This document shows, in pieces, positions 25,798-33,424 of a DNA stretch of 36,261 bases. The stretch's first letter is position 1; every line of letters starts with the position of its first letter. A program made the position numbers and the translations under genes. The stretch comes from Bacteroidota bacterium. Lineage in GTDB: Bacteria; Bacteroidota; Bacteroidia; Chitinophagales; Chitinophagaceae. The notes beneath the pieces are model-generated. The model saw only the letters and a list, made by a program, of their open reading frames with translations. It made no database searches and had not been told where the DNA came from. Where the stretch lies: NCBI GenBank assembly GCA_947453145.1, contig CANGFA010000023.1:1-36261 (forward strand), written 5' to 3'.

Positions 25798-25824
25798 ATA
25801 CGCATTAATTAAATTTATACGCAT
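25798..25824. promoter_or_regulatory. Direct repeats, candidate antitoxin operator
   Basis: ATACGCAT occurs at 25798-25805 and again at 25817-25824, 19 bp apart and therefore on nearly the same helix face. Both copies are followed by related A/T sequence. They lie 28-54 bp upstream of the antitoxin ATG, where an autoregulatory ribbon-helix-helix dimer pair would bind. Binding is inferred. Confidence 0.4.
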
Positions 25825-25849
25825 AATTGATTTTGTAACCTGTCCCGTT

Positions 25850-25889
25850 GATTTGGAACCTTATTTGGTGAACCGTATTTGTTGAATCT
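25850..25889. repeat. Three imperfect 12-14 bp direct repeats
   Basis: GATTTGGAACCT, TATTTGGTGAACCG and TATTTGTTGAATCT follow one another in the gap between the antitoxin gene and the GH43 gene. The last two have a period of exactly 14 bp. They may be binding sites for an unknown regulator or simple duplication remnants. Confidence 0.5.
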
Positions 25890-25904
25890 AATTCATTTAC
25901 AAAG

Positions 25905-25945
25905 GTCAAAATCAAGTAATTATACTTACCAATTACCCTTTTGAC
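25905..25945. promoter_or_regulatory. Nested inverted repeat upstream of GH43 gene
   Basis: An outer pair GTCAAAA (25905-25911) and TTTTGAC (25939-25945) encloses an inner pair GTAATT (25916-25921) and AATTAC (25931-25936) around a 9-base loop. The ATG of the GH43 gene is 51 bases further on. It could be an operator or a folded leader. There is no T tract. Confidence 0.5.
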
Positions 25946-25996
25946 TAGCCGATGAATTACAATAATTAGGTATATTTATTTATCAAATAGGAAAAT

Positions 25997-27787
25997 ATGA
26001 AACGATTCGGCTTGCTTTTAATGATGACCATGGCCCTGCAGGTACTTACAGCACAAAATTTGTCTACCGCTCAAACCGCTTTTAAAGTTCCTACCGCGCA
26101 GACACGCCAAGCCACTTATTGCAACCCAATTAATATAGACTATGGCTTTTGTCCTATCCCCAATTTTGTTCAAAATGGAAAGCATCGCGCCACCGCCGAT
26201 CCGGTTATGGCTGTGTATGACAATAAATATTTTATGTTTAGTACCAATCAGTGGGGTTATTGGTGGAGTGAGGATATGAAGGATTGGAAATTTTTACCGC
26301 ATTCGTTTTTAAGACCTTGGAATAAAGTGTATGATGAATTGTGTGCACCTGCCACATTGGTCATGGGAGATAGTTTATTTATCATTGGAAGTACCTATGA
26401 AAAAAACTTCACCCTTTGGTATAGCACCAATCCAACTAAGAATGAATGGAAAATTGCAGTAGATAGTTTTAAAGTAGGTGCATGGGATCCGGGATTATTT
26501 TTAGACGATGACAACCGTTTATATATTTATCATGGCTCTAGTAATTTATATCCCATTTATGGACAAGAATTAGATCGTAAAACATTTGAACCCATTACGG
26601 AAAAAAAACCAATGATTCATTTGGTTGATAGCATACATGGTTGGGAACGTTTTGGTGAACATCAGGACAATACTTTCTTAAAACCATTTATGGAAGGTGC
26701 ATGGATGAACAAACACAATGGAAAATATTATCTACAATATGGCGCGCCCGGTACAGAGTTTAGTGGCTATGGGGACGGGGTGTACACCAGCGATAAACCA
26801 TTAGGACCTTTCACTTATCAAAAGCATAATCCGTTTTCGTATAAGCCAGGTGGCTTTGCGCGCGGTGCAGGACACGGAGCCACGTATCAGGATGTTTATA
26901 AAAACTGGTGGCATATTTCAACGATAGCCATAAGTGTGAAAAATAATTTTGAGAGACGATTGGGTATTTGGCCTGCACAAATTGATGGGGAAGGGTTGAT
27001 GTATACCAACACTTCTTATGGAGACTATCCGCATTATTTGCCAACACAAAATGCAAATCATGATTCTAGTTTATTTACAGGATGGATGTTGTTAAACTAT
27101 AATAAGCCAGTGCAGGTATCAAGTACTTTAAGTGCTTTCACCGCGAACAATGCAGTGGATGAAAATTTAAAAACCTATTGGTCTGCAACCAGCGGAGATA
27201 AAGGCGAGTGGATACAATCTGATTTAGGAAATGTTAGCACTATTCAGGCTATACAAATAAATTATGCCGACGAGGGGTCGGACTTAATGGGTAAGTACAC
27301 CGATATTTATCATCAGTATGAAGTGTATGCATCCAATGATGCAAAAACATGGAACTTAATTATAGATAAATCCAAAAACAAAACAGATGTGCCACATGAT
27401 TATGTGGTATTATCAAATCCGATTAAAGCGCGCTATATTAAAATGGTAAACATTCATATGCCTAGTGGTAAATTTGCCCTAAGTGGATTGCGTGCATTTG
27501 GAAAAGGCAATGGTGAAAATCCAGGAGCGGTCCAAAATTTTGTGCCATTAAGAGGAGACAGTGAAAGAAGAAATGCTTGGTTAAAATGGGCAGTGAATCC
27601 CAATGCAACTGGATACCATATTTACTTTGGATCCGATCCCAATAAATTATATAATAGTGTAATGGTATATGGTGTAAGTGAATATTATGTAACGGCATTA
27701 GAAAAAGACCAACCCTATTATTTTCAGATAGAAGCCTTTAATGAAAATGGTATTGGTCCAAGAACGGAGATAAAAAAAGCAGACTAA
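25997..27787 (+). CDS. Secreted GH43-family glycosidase with discoidin and FN3 domains
   Basis: This 596-residue exported enzyme probably hydrolyses arabinose-, xylose- or galactose-containing glycans. A Sec signal peptide ends near LTAQ (residue 20). The five-bladed beta-propeller spans about 60-345. Likely catalytic residues are D68 in ATADPVM (base), D164 in GAWDPGLF (pKa modulator) and E233 in FMEGAWM (acid). An F5/8-type C (discoidin) module covers about 368-503 and a fibronectin type III module about 511-596. It stands alone, with no SusC/SusD, transporter or other glycosidase beside it. The first gene upstream is a toxin-antitoxin pair. Substrate cannot be read. Confidence 0.87.
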   Translation: MKRFGLLLMMTMALQVLTAQNLSTAQTAFKVPTAQTRQATYCNPINIDYGFCPIPNFVQNGKHRATADPVMAVYDNKYFMFSTNQWGYWWSEDMKDWKFLPHSFLRPWNKVYDELCAPATLVMGDSLFIIGSTYEKNFTLWYSTNPTKNEWKIAVDSFKVGAWDPGLFLDDDNRLYIYHGSSNLYPIYGQELDRKTFEPITEKKPMIHLVDSIHGWERFGEHQDNTFLKPFMEGAWMNKHNGKYYLQYGAPGTEFSGYGDGVYTSDKPLGPFTYQKHNPFSYKPGGFARGAGHGATYQDVYKNWWHISTIAISVKNNFERRLGIWPAQIDGEGLMYTNTSYGDYPHYLPTQNANHDSSLFTGWMLLNYNKPVQVSSTLSAFTANNAVDENLKTYWSATSGDKGEWIQSDLGNVSTIQAIQINYADEGSDLMGKYTDIYHQYEVYASNDAKTWNLIIDKSKNKTDVPHDYVVLSNPIKARYIKMVNIHMPSGKFALSGLRAFGKGNGENPGAVQNFVPLRGDSERRNAWLKWAVNPNATGYHIYFGSDPNKLYNSVMVYGVSEYYVTALEKDQPYYFQIEAFNENGIGPRTEIKKAD

Positions 27788-27791
27788 ATGA

Positions 27792-27818
27792 TAAGGGCGA
27801 CTCAATGAGTCGCCCTTA
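27792..27818. terminator. GC-rich perfect palindrome, likely bidirectional terminator
   Basis: A 12-bp perfect stem (27792-27803 with 27807-27818, core AAGGGCGACTC) with an AAT loop begins four bases after the GH43 stop. It lies between this gene and the converging nitroreductase gene. There is no T tract on either side, but the strong stem and position fit a transcript end. Confidence 0.7.
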
Positions 27819-27899
27819 GTGATTATAATTGCTTGCTACAATACGAATCTTAAATTCAAATTTTATATACGCGTATCAAATGCTAGATGCGTAATTGAA

Positions 27900-28529
27900 T
27901 TATTTTTTGATAATTAATTTATCTGTTGTGCGTCTAACTTTTAAAGCACTAGATAAATAATCATTTGCGGCATCTCTGTAACCTAATGTTAATGCAACCG
28001 TTGCATGTAAACCTTGTGCAGCTAAACCTAATTCAGCGTCAACTGCTGCTGGGTCAAAGCCTTCCATTGGTGTACCATCAACTTGTTCGCTAGCGGCAGC
28101 AACTAATGCAAAACCTAAAGCGATATAAGTTTGTTTCGCAGCCCAAATTTGTAATTGCTCTGGAGACTGATGTGCAATGGCACCTTTTACATAACCAGCA
28201 AAATCTTTTAATGCATCAACTGGTACGCCTCTTTGTTCTGAAATTTCTTGCATATACGCATCAACACTTGCTTCATTGATAGTAGTGTGTGCAGCAAAAA
28301 TAACAACAGCACTAGACTCGCCCACTTGTGGTTGATTGTAAAAATGAGGTTGTAATTTTTTTCTAGTTTCTTCATCCTCTACCACAATGATAGAATAGGG
28401 AGTTAATCCAAAAGAACTTGGTGCTAAACGTGTAGCTTCCAAAATAGTATCTAATGTTTGAGCAGGAATTTTTGCGCCTGTCATTCTTTTAACAGCATAA
28501 CGCCATTTTAATGCATCTAATAAATTCAT
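27900..28529 (-). CDS. NAD(P)H-dependent nitroreductase-family flavoprotein
   Basis: This 209-residue FMN-binding oxidoreductase belongs to the nitroreductase fold. LKWRYAVKRMTG carries the N-terminal FMN phosphate arginine/lysine. TRLAPSSFGLTPYSIIVVED is the classic second motif. KQTYIALGFALVAAASEQVDGTPMEGFD lines the dimer-interface helix and flavin pocket, and the end VALTLGYRD is typical. It resembles the NfsB/YfkO-type group that reduces quinones or nitroaromatics. The physiological electron acceptor is unknown. It is a single gene with its own good promoter (28566-28597). Confidence 0.9.
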   Translation of the reverse strand: MNLLDALKWRYAVKRMTGAKIPAQTLDTILEATRLAPSSFGLTPYSIIVVEDEETRKKLQPHFYNQPQVGESSAVVIFAAHTTINEASVDAYMQEISEQRGVPVDALKDFAGYVKGAIAHQSPEQLQIWAAKQTYIALGFALVAAASEQVDGTPMEGFDPAAVDAELGLAAQGLHATVALTLGYRDAANDYLSSALKVRRTTDKLIIKK

Positions 28530-28565
28530 TGTTATTGTTTTATATTTTATTCAATGTTTGAACAT

Positions 28566-28597
28566 CAAAAATACAATCTTAATGGCTAATGACCAAA
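28566..28597 (-). promoter_or_regulatory. Nitroreductase promoter, Bacteroidota type
   Basis: On the minus strand TTTG (28597-28594) is followed after 20 bases by TATTTTTG (28573-28566), an exact TAnnTTTG match at the ideal spacing. Transcription would start near 28559, about 30 bases before the ATG. Confidence 0.75.
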
Positions 28598-28659
28598 TAT
28601 AATTCTATCCCTGACTCTTATTCAACAAATATTGGCATAAAAAGTTCAAAATCAGTGAA

Positions 28660-29355
28660 TTATATTTCTTGATAAAGGCAATTTGAAAACTGAAGCACTA
28701 TTGCACCTACTTTCCACCAAGGGGAAGCATTTCTAAAAATATCCAAACCAACTTGAATTAATACAATAGGAGACACCCCAGTTTTTAACAAGCTGCTAAT
28801 TTCACCAAGTGCATCTCCATAAAACCCAAGTGCATTAATGGCCGTACTAAGAATGCAATCCACTACTTCACCAATTGATAATTTTGTTGCTTTTATATTA
28901 CCAGTACTATTTGAATTTATATTATTTACGTTCGCAATGGTTCTTAAACTATTTAGATTATTTAAAATAGCAGGTTTACTTAAAATGTAGTTTTCAGATT
29001 TAAGTGAATCAGCAATAAATTTCAACACTTTATTTCGATCAACACTACTTAGTTTATGATACTCTTTTTGATTAATAACAAAATGGATTAAACTAGCCGC
29101 GATTCTTTCATTAGATCCTTTAATTAAATTGGTGTCATTATTATTGGCCTTTACCAGTGTTGACTCATTCATAAAATCTCGAACTAAATTGGTAAATAAA
29201 CTGTCTTCTAAAATGGATTCAGCAACTTGTTGAACATTGCCTAAGGGTTTTGTTTCGCTGTTGCTGTAAACATTTTTTGAACAACCCATAAAGCCGGTGG
29301 AAATGCCCACCATTAATGTAATCGCAATAAATGCAGTAAGAAATTTGTTTTTCAT
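28660..29355 (-). CDS. Putative lipoprotein of unknown function
   Basis: This 231-residue protein has a lipoprotein signal: a charged start, a hydrophobic stretch, then GFMGC with lipidation at C25. It is therefore probably anchored in the inner or outer membrane facing the periplasm or cell surface. Residues ~30-150 are polar and Asn/Ser-rich with helical character. The last ~75 residues are hydrophobic and contain two cysteines and two adjacent tryptophans (SPWWKVGAIVLQFSNC). I do not recognise a family. It is flanked by the nitroreductase gene (130 bp downstream) and the divergent TonB receptor gene (170 bp upstream). No promoter match was found. Confidence 0.65.
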   Translation of the reverse strand: MKNKFLTAFIAITLMVGISTGFMGCSKNVYSNSETKPLGNVQQVAESILEDSLFTNLVRDFMNESTLVKANNNDTNLIKGSNERIAASLIHFVINQKEYHKLSSVDRNKVLKFIADSLKSENYILSKPAILNNLNSLRTIANVNNINSNSTGNIKATKLSIGEVVDCILSTAINALGFYGDALGEISSLLKTGVSPIVLIQVGLDIFRNASPWWKVGAIVLQFSNCLYQEI

Positions 29356-29525
29356 AATTATATATTTTAGACGGTCAATCTAGGTTCAATTAGGAAGCAA
29401 TAAATTTCGGTTTGTACTATTTAAACTTATTTTTCAATAATTGAGGCTTAGGCATCAAAACACTTTTAACACTCCCTTTAGTCAATAGTCATTGTTAAAT
29501 AGGTTATTTGCTCTAACTTTATAGT

Positions 29526-31967
29526 ATGTTTAAAGAGCTTATGATAAAGTGGATTTGTGCAGTGGGTTTTGTGTTTTTGATTAGCCCGATTTTAGCGCAA
29601 CAAAAGGGACAAAATAAAATAAGTAAAGCGCTTATTACTATTAAGGGCAAGGTAACCGACGAAGCAACGGGCCAGGCATTACAAGGAGCCAGCGTTTATT
29701 TTCCTGAATTTAAAAAAGGAGTTATTACCAACGCCGCCGGTAGTTATGAAATAAATATAAGCGAAGGAGAGCATCAGGTAGAAGTGAGTTTTATAGGATA
29801 TGCACTCTTTTCGAAAACCATTTTAGCAAAAGTAAACGGCTTTGAAAATTTTGCACTCGGCCATAGTGCTGTGGAGAGTCCCAATGTAACTGTCACTAGT
29901 TTTTTGCGCGCGACTAGTTCAAGAAAAACGCCTACGCCTATAAATATTATTAAGAAGGAAGATTTGCTAAGAGGATCGGGAACTAATTTAATTGATGCCC
30001 TATCTAATACACCTGGCGTAACTCAATTAACTACTGGGCCTGCCATTTCTAAACCTATCATTAGAGGGCTAGGATACAATAGAGTCATGGTTTTAAATGA
30101 CGGCGTAAAACAGGAAGGTCAGCAATGGGGTGACGAGCATGGTATTGAAATAGACGAGTATAATGTTTCCAGAATTGAAGTTTTAAAAGTGCCAGCCTCC
30201 ATTATTTATGGTAGCGAAGCATTAAGTGGTGTTATTAATATCGTATCCAATGTACCGGTGGCAGAGGGAGCTATAAGAGGCAATGTATTTAGCAATTATC
30301 AAACCAATAATAAATTACAAGGTTATCATTTTGATTTTGCAGGAAATAAAAATGGTTTTGTTTGGGGATTAAATGGATCTTCTAAAAAAGCATCTGATTA
30401 TCAAAATAAATATGATGGAAAAGTTTTTAATTCCAAGTTTAATGAATTAGATGCAAGTATTTATGCAGGGATAGAAAAGGACTGGGGATACAGTCATTTT
30501 TTTGTAAGTCAGTTTAATCAAAAATTAGGAATGATAGAGGGTGCAAGAGATGATCAAGGGCATTTTGTTACGCAAAAATATATGCTAGGAGCGGCTGGTA
30601 TTAAATATGGCCCCGGAGCTATTGTAGAAATGCCTGCTACCGAGGCCGATTTTAATTCCACCACGCCATCTATACCTTATCAACATATCATTCATACCAA
30701 GTACACTTGGGATAATAATATTAAATGGGGAGAGGGAAGACTAAAAGCCAATATGGCTTATCAGCGCAATGAAAGAATGGAGTATGGGAATATAGTGTTG
30801 CCAACAGAAAAGAGTTTATATTTTGATTTAGGCACTTTAAATTATTCATTTCAATATTTATTGCCCGAAAAAAATAATTGGAAACATACCATTGGAGTAA
30901 ATGGCATGCAACAAGAAAATGAAAATAAAGGTGTTGAAACGTTAATTCCAGCATATAAGACCACCGAATTAGGATTATTTTTCTTTACGCAAAAAAGAGC
31001 AGGTGCTTTAACAATGAGTGGTGGCGCGCGCGTTGACAAAAAGGGAATTGAATTTGATAACCTAGTAAATAAAGTAGTCACGCATCAGCAAAAAGATTTT
31101 GGTGATATCGCCGGATCCTTTGGTATGACTTATGAAGCCAATAAGGATTGGGTTTTTAAATTAAATATCGCACGTGGCTATCGCGCACCCAATATGTCCG
31201 AGTTGGGAAGCAATGGTGCACATGAAGGAACCAATCGATATGAATATGGCAATGCCAATTTAAGCTCAGAAAAAAGTTTACAATTTGACTTAGGAACCGA
31301 ATGGAGTAATGAACACGTTTCCTTTACTGGAAATGTTTTTTACAATATGGTGACGGGCTATATTTATTATCAAAAATTGAATAGTGTAAAGGGCGGCGAT
31401 TCTATATTAACAAACAATGGTCAAAAATTTTATGCATTTGCTTATCAGCAACAAAATGCAAATTTATATGGAGCAGAATGTAATTTAGATTTTCATCCGC
31501 ACCCATTGGACGGCTTGCATATTGAAAATACCTTGTCCTATGTAAGAGGCACATTTGATCACGCAGTGGATTACAGCAATAACTTGCCAACCATTCCTCC
31601 TTTCCGCTGGTTAAGTGAAATAAAATACGAGTTTGGCAAAACAAAAACGACCAATAAAAATAATTATTTGTCTTTACAATTTGATAATGTGTCATCGCAA
31701 AGCAAACCATTTACAGGCTACAATACCGAAAACGCAACGGCTGGTTATACTTTAATTAATGTGGGTATGGGCACGCATTTACAACATAAGGGAAAGCAAT
31801 TTTGTAGCTTAACCTTGGTAGCCCAAAACCTAACGGACGTTGCTTATCAAAATCATTTAAGTCGTTTAAAATATACCGACGAAAACATGGCCACCGGCCG
31901 CATGGGTGTATTTAATATGGGACGCAACTTTAGTTTAAAAGTGAATGTGCCTTTGCAGTTTGATTAA
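29526..31967 (+). CDS. TonB-dependent outer-membrane receptor
   Basis: This 813-residue energised uptake channel carries a signal peptide ending near ILAQ (25). A carboxypeptidase-regulatory-like domain (~38-112, beginning ITIKGKVTDEATGQALQGA) precedes a plug (~130-242). The plug contains SKPIIRGLGYNRVMVLNDGV and IEVLKVPASIIYGSEALSGV. A 22-strand barrel follows to the C-terminus. The plug stretch EGQQWGDEHG and a barrel loop FHPHPLDGLH resemble receptors annotated for zinc or other metals, which is only suggestive. It is not SusC-like in length (SusC ~1000) and has no SusD partner. An M20 peptidase gene begins 23 bp downstream and is probably cotranscribed. Confidence 0.92.
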   Translation: MFKELMIKWICAVGFVFLISPILAQQKGQNKISKALITIKGKVTDEATGQALQGASVYFPEFKKGVITNAAGSYEINISEGEHQVEVSFIGYALFSKTILAKVNGFENFALGHSAVESPNVTVTSFLRATSSRKTPTPINIIKKEDLLRGSGTNLIDALSNTPGVTQLTTGPAISKPIIRGLGYNRVMVLNDGVKQEGQQWGDEHGIEIDEYNVSRIEVLKVPASIIYGSEALSGVINIVSNVPVAEGAIRGNVFSNYQTNNKLQGYHFDFAGNKNGFVWGLNGSSKKASDYQNKYDGKVFNSKFNELDASIYAGIEKDWGYSHFFVSQFNQKLGMIEGARDDQGHFVTQKYMLGAAGIKYGPGAIVEMPATEADFNSTTPSIPYQHIIHTKYTWDNNIKWGEGRLKANMAYQRNERMEYGNIVLPTEKSLYFDLGTLNYSFQYLLPEKNNWKHTIGVNGMQQENENKGVETLIPAYKTTELGLFFFTQKRAGALTMSGGARVDKKGIEFDNLVNKVVTHQQKDFGDIAGSFGMTYEANKDWVFKLNIARGYRAPNMSELGSNGAHEGTNRYEYGNANLSSEKSLQFDLGTEWSNEHVSFTGNVFYNMVTGYIYYQKLNSVKGGDSILTNNGQKFYAFAYQQQNANLYGAECNLDFHPHPLDGLHIENTLSYVRGTFDHAVDYSNNLPTIPPFRWLSEIKYEFGKTKTTNKNNYLSLQFDNVSSQSKPFTGYNTENATAGYTLINVGMGTHLQHKGKQFCSLTLVAQNLTDVAYQNHLSRLKYTDENMATGRMGVFNMGRNFSLKVNVPLQFD

Positions 31968-31990
31968 GCAGATTTTCTTACATTTATTGT

Positions 31991-33355
31991 ATGAAAAAAA
32001 TAATCTTATTTGCTTTTGCAATAACAACAGTCATGTTATCGCATGCACAAAAAAATAGCAAGCAATCATCAAAAAAGGAAACGGAAAAAATAGTAAGCAC
32101 TTTAACCACCGAGGAACAAAATTTATTATCCTATATAGATGCCAACCTGCCAAGAGCCATTGAAATGTTAAAGGAGTCGGTAAATATAAATAGTGGTACT
32201 TTAAATAAAGAAGGGGTGAAGAAAGTAGGTGCCTTGTTTGCAAAGGAATTTGAGGCAGCAGGATTACAAACGCATTGGGTAAGCATGCCCGACTCTATTA
32301 AGCGCGCGGGACATTTAGTAGCCATGACGCCCATGACAAAAAATGTGCAGGATAATAAAAAACAAAAAGGAAAAAAATTATTTTTAATAGGACACTTGGA
32401 TACGGTGTTTGAGCCAGATATGCCCGAGAATCCTTTTACTCTATTAAACGATAGTACAGCAACGGGACAGGGTGCGAATGATATGAAAGGGGGAGATGTG
32501 GTAATGATCATGGCATTGCAGGCATTGCATGCACAGGGTTTATTAAAGGATGCAGCCATTACTGCTTATTTAACAGGAGACGAAGAACAAGCAGGGTATC
32601 CACGCGAAGTGAGTCGTGGTGATTTTATTGCAACAGCAAAGCAGTCAGACATTGCATTAGCATTTGAAGGAGCCAACGGATTAAATAGTGTAGCCACTGC
32701 AAGAAGAGGTGCAAGCGGATGGCAATTAAATGTCACTGCAAAAACAGGACATAGTAGTGGTGTGTTTACAAATGGTGCAGGATATGGTGCCATTTACGAA
32801 GCGGCCAGAATTGTAAATGCATTTAGAGAAAAATTAAGCACAGAAAAATATTTAACTTTTAATCCGGGTGTATTTATTGGCGGATCCGATATGCAATATG
32901 AGGAAGCAAAGGCAACAGGAACTGCAATAGGTAAAACCAATATTATTTCACCAAGGGCAGTGGTAACAGGCGACCTACGCTTTTTAACAGAGCAACAAAA
33001 AATAGATGCAAGAAAAACAATGCAGTCAATTGTGGATCAAAATTTAACTGGTACCAAAGCAACCATACATTTTGTAGACGGCATTCCAAGTATGGCACCC
33101 ACTGCTGGTAACGAAAAAGTAATGGAAGTAATAAGTGGCGTAACCACTAGTATGGGAATGGGTGCAACTATAGCAGGTGATCCTGGTTCAAGAGGTGCGG
33201 GAGATATTTCCTATGTAGCACAGTATATGGATTGTATCGACGGCCTAGGTGCATCTGGAAGAGGAGCGCATGCACCAGGAGAAACTATTAACTTAAAAGA
33301 ATTTCCATTTTTAATAAAGCGCGCAGCCTTGACAATATATAGGTTGACTAGATAA
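31991..33355 (+). CDS. Secreted M20-family metallopeptidase (carboxypeptidase G2-like)
   Basis: This 454-residue exported zinc exopeptidase has a signal peptide ending near SHAQ (20). Dinuclear zinc ligands and catalytic residues are visible: H135 and D137 in IGHLDTVFE, bridging D164 in GANDMKGGD, general base E198 with E199 in TGDEEQAG, a probable ligand E226 in FEGAN, and H427 in GRGAHAPGE. A lid/dimerisation domain lies at about 235-355. The best-known relatives release C-terminal glutamate from peptides or folates. Cotranscription with the TonB receptor suggests periplasmic processing of an imported peptide-like compound, or a shared link to zinc. Confidence 0.92.
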   Translation: MKKIILFAFAITTVMLSHAQKNSKQSSKKETEKIVSTLTTEEQNLLSYIDANLPRAIEMLKESVNINSGTLNKEGVKKVGALFAKEFEAAGLQTHWVSMPDSIKRAGHLVAMTPMTKNVQDNKKQKGKKLFLIGHLDTVFEPDMPENPFTLLNDSTATGQGANDMKGGDVVMIMALQALHAQGLLKDAAITAYLTGDEEQAGYPREVSRGDFIATAKQSDIALAFEGANGLNSVATARRGASGWQLNVTAKTGHSSGVFTNGAGYGAIYEAARIVNAFREKLSTEKYLTFNPGVFIGGSDMQYEEAKATGTAIGKTNIISPRAVVTGDLRFLTEQQKIDARKTMQSIVDQNLTGTKATIHFVDGIPSMAPTAGNEKVMEVISGVTTSMGMGATIAGDPGSRGAGDISYVAQYMDCIDGLGASGRGAHAPGETINLKEFPFLIKRAALTIYRLTR

Positions 33356-33424
33356 TGGGAATTTTATGATATGAGTTATTAATTAAATATGCCAACAGGA
33401 GTTAAATAGATACTCTAATTTTTT

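Noticed and set aside
32131..32559. Minus-strand 142-codon frame inside the M20 peptidase gene
   Set aside because: Antisense to the zinc-site region of the peptidase; Cys/Phe/Ser-rich composition is typical of a complementary frame.
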